A DNA stretch of 64,000 bases from Pogostemon cablin. Its lineage: Eukaryota > Streptophyta > Magnoliopsida > Lamiales > Lamiaceae. The DNA is taken from positions 17,892,036-17,956,035 of the forward strand of contig CM043012.1 in the NCBI GenBank assembly GCA_023678885.1, given 5' to 3'. Below, piece by piece: positions 59,105 to 64,000 of the stretch; the stretch's first letter is position 1, and every line of letters starts with the position of its first letter. The notes under the pieces are model-generated. The model was not told the origin of the DNA and searched no databases. It saw only the letters and a program-made list of their open reading frames with translations. The position numbers were made by a program, and so were the translations under genes.

Positions 59105-61939
59105 ATGGGCCGGTACAGAACATCATCCCGATTCCGATTTAATTTTGATGTCTTTCGTCGCTACAATTCAAAGATTGTTGTAGCCAGAAACCCCAATTAA
59201 AGAACCAACCCACTCCCCTCTTCTTCTATACCTAATTTCAGTGGAAAGTTTTTAACGAGCACAGCCTTGCAGAATGGACTCAAACAAAGTCAGTTGGATC
59301 GCTCTTTACTTGATGGGGCGAAGAGATATTACTGTGTGGATAGAAATGGAGTTCATCAATTTAATCCTAGGACAGTCGAAGATTATAAGAAATTTACTCA
59401 TTGTGAACGTAATAGGTATTGGAATTGCGATCATAAAATTGTACTTTGGGAATACGGAGACAGTGCCTTTCACAAATCGAACCCGTTTTGCGGTTATATC
59501 GAGTGCTCAAGAGAAAGAGTCCAGACTACGAATTTAAGGAACGGATGTCACAGTTTGAAGGGAAAATACTACCCCCTCTTCACCCAGAGAGTATTAGGGT
59601 TCAAAGAATATCCCAGGATATAATTGGGGCTTTACAGAACTGATGAAGGAAGAGGAGCAGGATGATGAGACTATGAATGCATTGGCTCACAGTATGGTGG
59701 AGGAGGGGAAGTGGGAGGGTGAAGATAAGTGGTTTGAACAGAGTAGGAAAACAGGGGAAGACAAGGATAAAAAATCTCAGACTGCTCATTTGGAGGGTTT
59801 GAATTGGGAGGTTAATGTGGTTGATCAGCCTCAGATCAATGCCTGCCTAGTGGAAAGATTGTTGTTTACACTGGATTGCTTGAATATTTTAGAGCTGATG
59901 CTGAAATTGCAACAGTTATTGGGCATGAGGTACACTTAGGATTACTCACATTTGTGGGTGGGGTGGTAACTTTATGTTATGAATTCTATTAACTGATGTA
60001 ATGTGGTTCTTTGATTGCTAGGTAGGTCATCTTGTGGCAAGGCACTTTGCAGAAGAGGTCTCTAAAGTCTTATTGTTACATATAATTCTTTGTCGGTTAT
60101 TCACGCTTGATTTTGTCAGCACGAAGCTAAATCATTACCAAATTCCTTTACGGCGGAGGTAATACCTGTTATTTGTTGTGGAACATATTTTGATATTTAT
60201 GCTACTTGACATAAGTTCCGCTGCTTTATATGTAATAATGGGTTAGCAATGATGCCTTTCTTATGATTTTCTCGTTCTATCTATCCATTTCCAGTGTGCT
60301 AGAACTTTTGAGTATTTTACACTATTCTTATTTAATAGTCCTCATTGTGATGTCATATTCAAAAGCTGATATGTGCTCCATAGTGCATGTAGCATCCTAA
60401 TTGTACTTGTTTTTTAATTTTATCTGTATCATGAAGAATGACGGGCATTCACACTGGTTGCTCTCATGTCGCTCTTTTCTGAAACTTATAGTTTGGTGTA
60501 GTTGGTTGCAACCCCCCTCCTTCTCCTTATTGGCCAATTTTGTTTGATGTTTGGTTGAGGATGATGTTGTTGTCAATATGGTGTTGATCCATGCATAGTT
60601 GCTTTCAAGTTTTTGGTCCCAATCTCTTGTCTCTTACAGTTTTTCATAAACAAAATAGAAGAGGAGGATGAAGTTGGTAATTGATTAGTTTGCTAGTGTA
60701 TATGATTGTAGAATGGCGATTTGGTGTGGGTTAAACTTTTGGTGTTGGAAGAACTAGTTGGTGAGAGTTTATACTCTCAAATTGCTTGGGCTTCTAATTT
60801 AGGGTTTTTTTTTTAATAATCACAATTAATTTTTGGCTTATTTCCAAAGAGTGAGCTTGGAAATGGTCTAAATTAAGAACTAGATACGACAAGACAAATA
60901 AATAGATAACATGATTAGTATTGACAAGACATAAATAGATAACATGATTAGTATGGGCTTGAATAAATTTGGTAATGGTATAATGGATCCATTAAAATGT
61001 ATTCCCTCCGTCCCAATACATATTTCACATTTCCTTATGTGTTTGTCTCTTTTCACTTTTCACACCTCAAATATAGTAGTAAAAGTTTCGTAAGTAACCT
61101 CTCAATGCACTTTATTTTCCGAAATGCCTCCTCTCTTTACACACCAACTTGCTTTATCATTTATTTCTTACTAAAAAAAGATTATATTACCCACAAAAGT
61201 AAAAAAAAAAAAAATGCATTTTCTTTACTCTATGTCTATGGTAATAGGACGGAGGGAGTATGTTAAAAGTTAGTTCAAATTAGGTTATTACACTTGTACT
61301 GGACCACTGGCCCAGCAAAGAGAAACAAGAATGAGTTGTAGATTGCAACGGCTAAAGGGGATTAAGAATGAATTAGACTCAGAATGACAAGAAATAGATA
61401 ATACTACTACAAATATAGGATTTTAGTATTTTACATTATAGGCAATACAAAAAGGTGTGCCAAAGAAAAGAAAATAAAAAGGAAAAGGATGAACCAATGT
61501 TATATTATATATCAGTAGACATAAATCCAATTCTCTTGAAAGCATTCTTCTTTTATGGCAACTGTTAAAATCGAAGATGACTGCTTCATCTACATGGACT
61601 ATTGCCTGGATGTGATTAAATCTTTGTTGCTTCCTAATGAAATTGATGGTTCCTTTTTTATGATGATGTGATGATTTAGTGTATTTTGTTGGAGCGATCA
61701 GGATGGAGATGGAAGCAGATTACATTGGATTGCTTTTGCTAGCTTCAGCTGGGTACGATCCTCGAGTGGCTCCCCAAGTGTACGAAAAAATGGGAAGACT
61801 TGCTGGTGAATCTTACCAGCTAGATTATGTGGCTACTCATCCAACTGGAAGGAAGAGAGCTCAACTACTTTCAGAAGCTAAGGTTATGGAAGAGGCCATG
61901 TCTATCTACCGGGAGGTGCAAGCAGGACGTGGCGTCTGA
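59105..61939 (+). pseudogene. OMA1: OMA1-type mitochondrial metalloprotease (M48), disrupted
   Basis: OMA1 is a zinc protease of the inner mitochondrial membrane. A presequence-like start (ATG 59,105, MGRYRTSSRFRFNFDVFRR) runs into a TAA at 59,198. Homology then continues through all three frames: AKRYYCVDRNGVHQF; KLYFGNTETVPFTNRTRF; FEGKILPPLHPESIRVQRIS; AHLEGLNWEVNVVDQPQINA. This implies at least three frameshifts. A further loss of about 7 nt removes most of the FCLPG segment before KIVVYTGLLEYFRADAE. Spliced exons ending at 59,929 and starting at 60,022 rebuild the zinc motif HEVGH; that exon ends at 60,158 after a decayed membrane stretch. The last exon (61,702-61,939) is intact, with MEMEADYIGLLLLASAGYDP including the third zinc-ligand glutamate. 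Introns are kept, so this is a decayed duplicate or a dying gene; indel errors in the assembly are the main alternative. Confidence 0.85.
61002..61258. mobile_element. Stowaway MITE in the OMA1-like intron
   Basis: TTCCCTCCGTCCCAATAC at the left, TAGGACGGAGGGAG at the right, TA flanks, 257 bp. It lies in the long last intron of the pseudogene. Confidence 0.85.
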
Positions 61940-63244
61940 GGGTTTTCTTTGACTCCCTTAGATCATTTTGGCATCCCTATTTTCTCCACACTTTTCCTAT
62001 ATATCTTCTTCGGGGTTAAATATCTCAAATTGTTCATGTATGGAAGTTTGTTTTGTGTGATTCAACGCATATTCTTTGCTCTGGCATATCTAACAATGTG
62101 ATAAGGAGTTGCTCAATAGCATTTATTATCTATTTATTTAACGAAAAAGACATTTATATCCTTTCAATTATTTTATTTGAATTTCTAAGTATTATTTTAT
62201 TTTATTTTTATATTATTTGTTAATCAGTGAAAATTAAGCATATCTATTATTATTACGACACTTGGAGCTTTATAAATGAATATTTTTTTTGGATTGATAT
62301 CTATAGACTAACATATCAAAAGACTCCATAAATGAATACTTAACGTACAAGTTGAGAGCATAATTCAAATGTCTATCAATATCAAAATCTGCCCATTAAA
62401 AGAGTTCTGTTACGCGTGCCCATAAATCTTCTAATCTATTCATTCATCCCAAAGGTACTTAAGCCCACTTTATTATTGGGCTCAATATATTTTTAAATTA
62501 TGACCCAGTTAAACATTTAATTAGATTTATGAATTATATTTTCTTAGGTTGTTTACTTATGAAGTTATAATGATACTTAATCTCTGGACGTAAACTCCCT
62601 ATTGTAAATTTTTTTACATAATCCTGCATGGAATAATGGATAACATGTTCAAGAAAGTACCTACTAAGTTTTAAATTGTTGAGTAGAGTATTACTTTCTA
62701 CTCGAAATAATTTGATCAAAATATCTTCATGCAAAGTGAAGAAACCTTGGAACATATAATGGAGTTTTACTCTCCAATCAAAATAACTCGTTCAAAATTC
62801 AAGAATGCGGAATTGAAGAAGATTCGGCAACAGGAAAACGACGATTAAGTTGGGTTCAAGAGACACTAGAGCAAGTTAGTTCCACTTCTAATATTGAAAT
62901 ATTTGAAATTCAAGATTCATATATAATTATAGACGAAAGTGTACCGGATGATTATGTATTAATATTTCTATATGAGCACTTAGATTGATATTATTATGAT
63001 GTAAAATTTTTTTAACACATTTTACATCTTAGAATTTTAAAACTATCACATTTTGTATTATTTATTTATTTTTTAGAGATTATTTAGATTTTTTTTAAAT
63101 TACATTTTATATTAAAAGTAACAGCAAAAAATGTTATAACACATTTAAATTTAATTTAAATAAAACCCGTTTATAAATTTAAGTGTTTATATTTCTTATA
63201 TTATAAATCATATTTAAATTAAACATGATTAATTAAAGGGGCAT
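61940..63244. other. Intergenic, no gene recognised
   Basis: The first 160 bp are probably the old OMA1-like 3' untranslated region. Frames at 62,534-62,755 (-) and about 62,760-62,845 (+) show no known motif. The remainder is AT-rich. Confidence 0.45.
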
Positions 63245-63570
63245 TAGCAAAATTGTCACTTTTAATAGTTCACATCCGAAAAATACCACTCATCAATTTC
63301 TTGGAAAAATGCAATTTTAAAAATTTTGGACATAATTAATGCTAATTTGTGACTACGCCTGCAACTCTACGCGACTTTAAAAGCGACTACATATGCTATC
63401 ATTCACATGGTTTATTTACTAATATATGCACGACCACCCCACGCGACTATATGTGCAATTATGTATTAATTATATAACGAAAAGGGAAAAAATCAAAAGT
63501 GACATTTTCTCAAAATTTTATAATGAATGGTATTTTTGCAAAACCACCTATTAAAAGTGGCAATTTTCAC
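63245..63570. mobile_element. Small terminal-inverted-repeat element
   Basis: GCAAAATTGTCACTTTTAAT at the left is matched in reverse by TATTAAAAGTGGCAATTTTC at the right, a repeat of about 20 bp with few mismatches. The interior carries GACTACGCCTGCAAC-like words that also fill the composite at 35.9-36.7 kb. No target-site duplication could be fixed. Confidence 0.6.
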
Positions 63571-63724
63571 AATTTCTCAATCATTATTAATAAATATCAT
63601 TACAATAATCATTTAATTTATATAAATGAGATCAACGGATTACTAACGTCCCATGTTAAAAAATTTAAAAACTTTATAAGGTGGTGACATATATGTTTTT
63701 CGCAAATTTAATTTAGGAAACTAT

Positions 63725-63946
63725 TTCTCAACAGTATAGTATATATGGAGCATATATTTTAGTAACTGTGTAATTTTTTTAAATCCAGTATTTTATTAAA
63801 AATACTATCAGAAAATTCGCTAACAAAATGTATACATTTTTATTCATTAATGTATATTATATTTTTATTTATAAAAGTATAAATTTCTAAAAGTGGATGC
63901 ATGATACACTCGAATCCACATAATAATCTGCCTAAAAAAAATACTA
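63725..63946 (-). repeat. Dispersed AT-rich repeat, copy of the 36.2-kb family
   Basis: Read on the minus strand it starts AGGCAGATTATTATGTGGA and contains ATACATTAATGAATAAAAAT, matching the copy that begins AGGCAAATTATTCTGTACA at about 36,209 on the plus strand. Confidence 0.6.
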
Positions 63947-64000
63947 TTATCGGATTAATTACACTCCCTTTCTTTTTATCATTGTTGCGGAATGCATCAG

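Noticed and set aside
62534..62755. 73-codon minus-strand open frame
   Set aside because: AT-rich, no motif, and no sign of splice or promoter sequence.

Overview
This is nuclear DNA from a flowering plant. The genes have many short exons separated by AT-rich introns, and the intergenic space is full of plant transposons: Stowaway-type MITEs ending in CTCCCTCCGTCC, a CACTA element, a Ty1/Copia element primed by initiator Met tRNA, and a LINE remnant. The proteins look eudicot, possibly asterid. I cannot fix the species from sequence alone.

Layout. Positions 1-13,400 are gene-poor. They hold LTR-retroelement-like debris, a broken NF-YA transcription-factor gene (3.1-3.6 kb), a SINE-like piece, a CACTA element carrying a nested Stowaway MITE, and many small MITEs. 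Positions 14,087-29,104 are the gene-rich core: a PXC3-type LRR receptor pseudokinase (+), an EFR3-like ARM-repeat protein with 19 coding exons (-), an AN1/C2H2 zinc-finger protein of the SAP11 type (-), and a small single-pass membrane protein (+). Positions 29-45 kb are repeats plus one unresolved exon-like locus at 38.7-40.1 kb. Positions 45,409-50,942 are a peroxisomal DHNA-CoA thioesterase gene whose second intron has been swollen by a young, complete-ended Copia insertion. Positions 52,555-54,983 are a nine-exon polygalacturonase gene (-). The last 8 kb hold MITEs, a LINE tail and a disrupted OMA1 metalloprotease gene.

Four of the intact genes (PXC3, EFR3-like, SAP11-like, ADPG-type polygalacturonase) match, in order, the Arabidopsis run At2g41820, At2g41830, At2g41835, At2g41850 as I remember it. 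This suggests an ancestral gene block expanded here by transposons. The thioesterase and the small membrane protein do not belong to that run as far as I recall.

The genes do not form an operon or a single pathway. They cover surface receptor signalling (PXC3), plasma-membrane PI4-kinase scaffolding (EFR3), stress-associated zinc-finger function (SAP11), phylloquinone synthesis in peroxisomes (DHNAT) and pectin breakdown in the cell wall (polygalacturonase). I found no clear new biological system. The strongest unusual items are the young but coding-dead Copia element inside the thioesterase intron, the unresolved exon series at 38.7-40.1 kb, a probable GC-AG intron in the EFR3-like gene, and a seven-run G-tract just upstream of the polygalacturonase TATA box.
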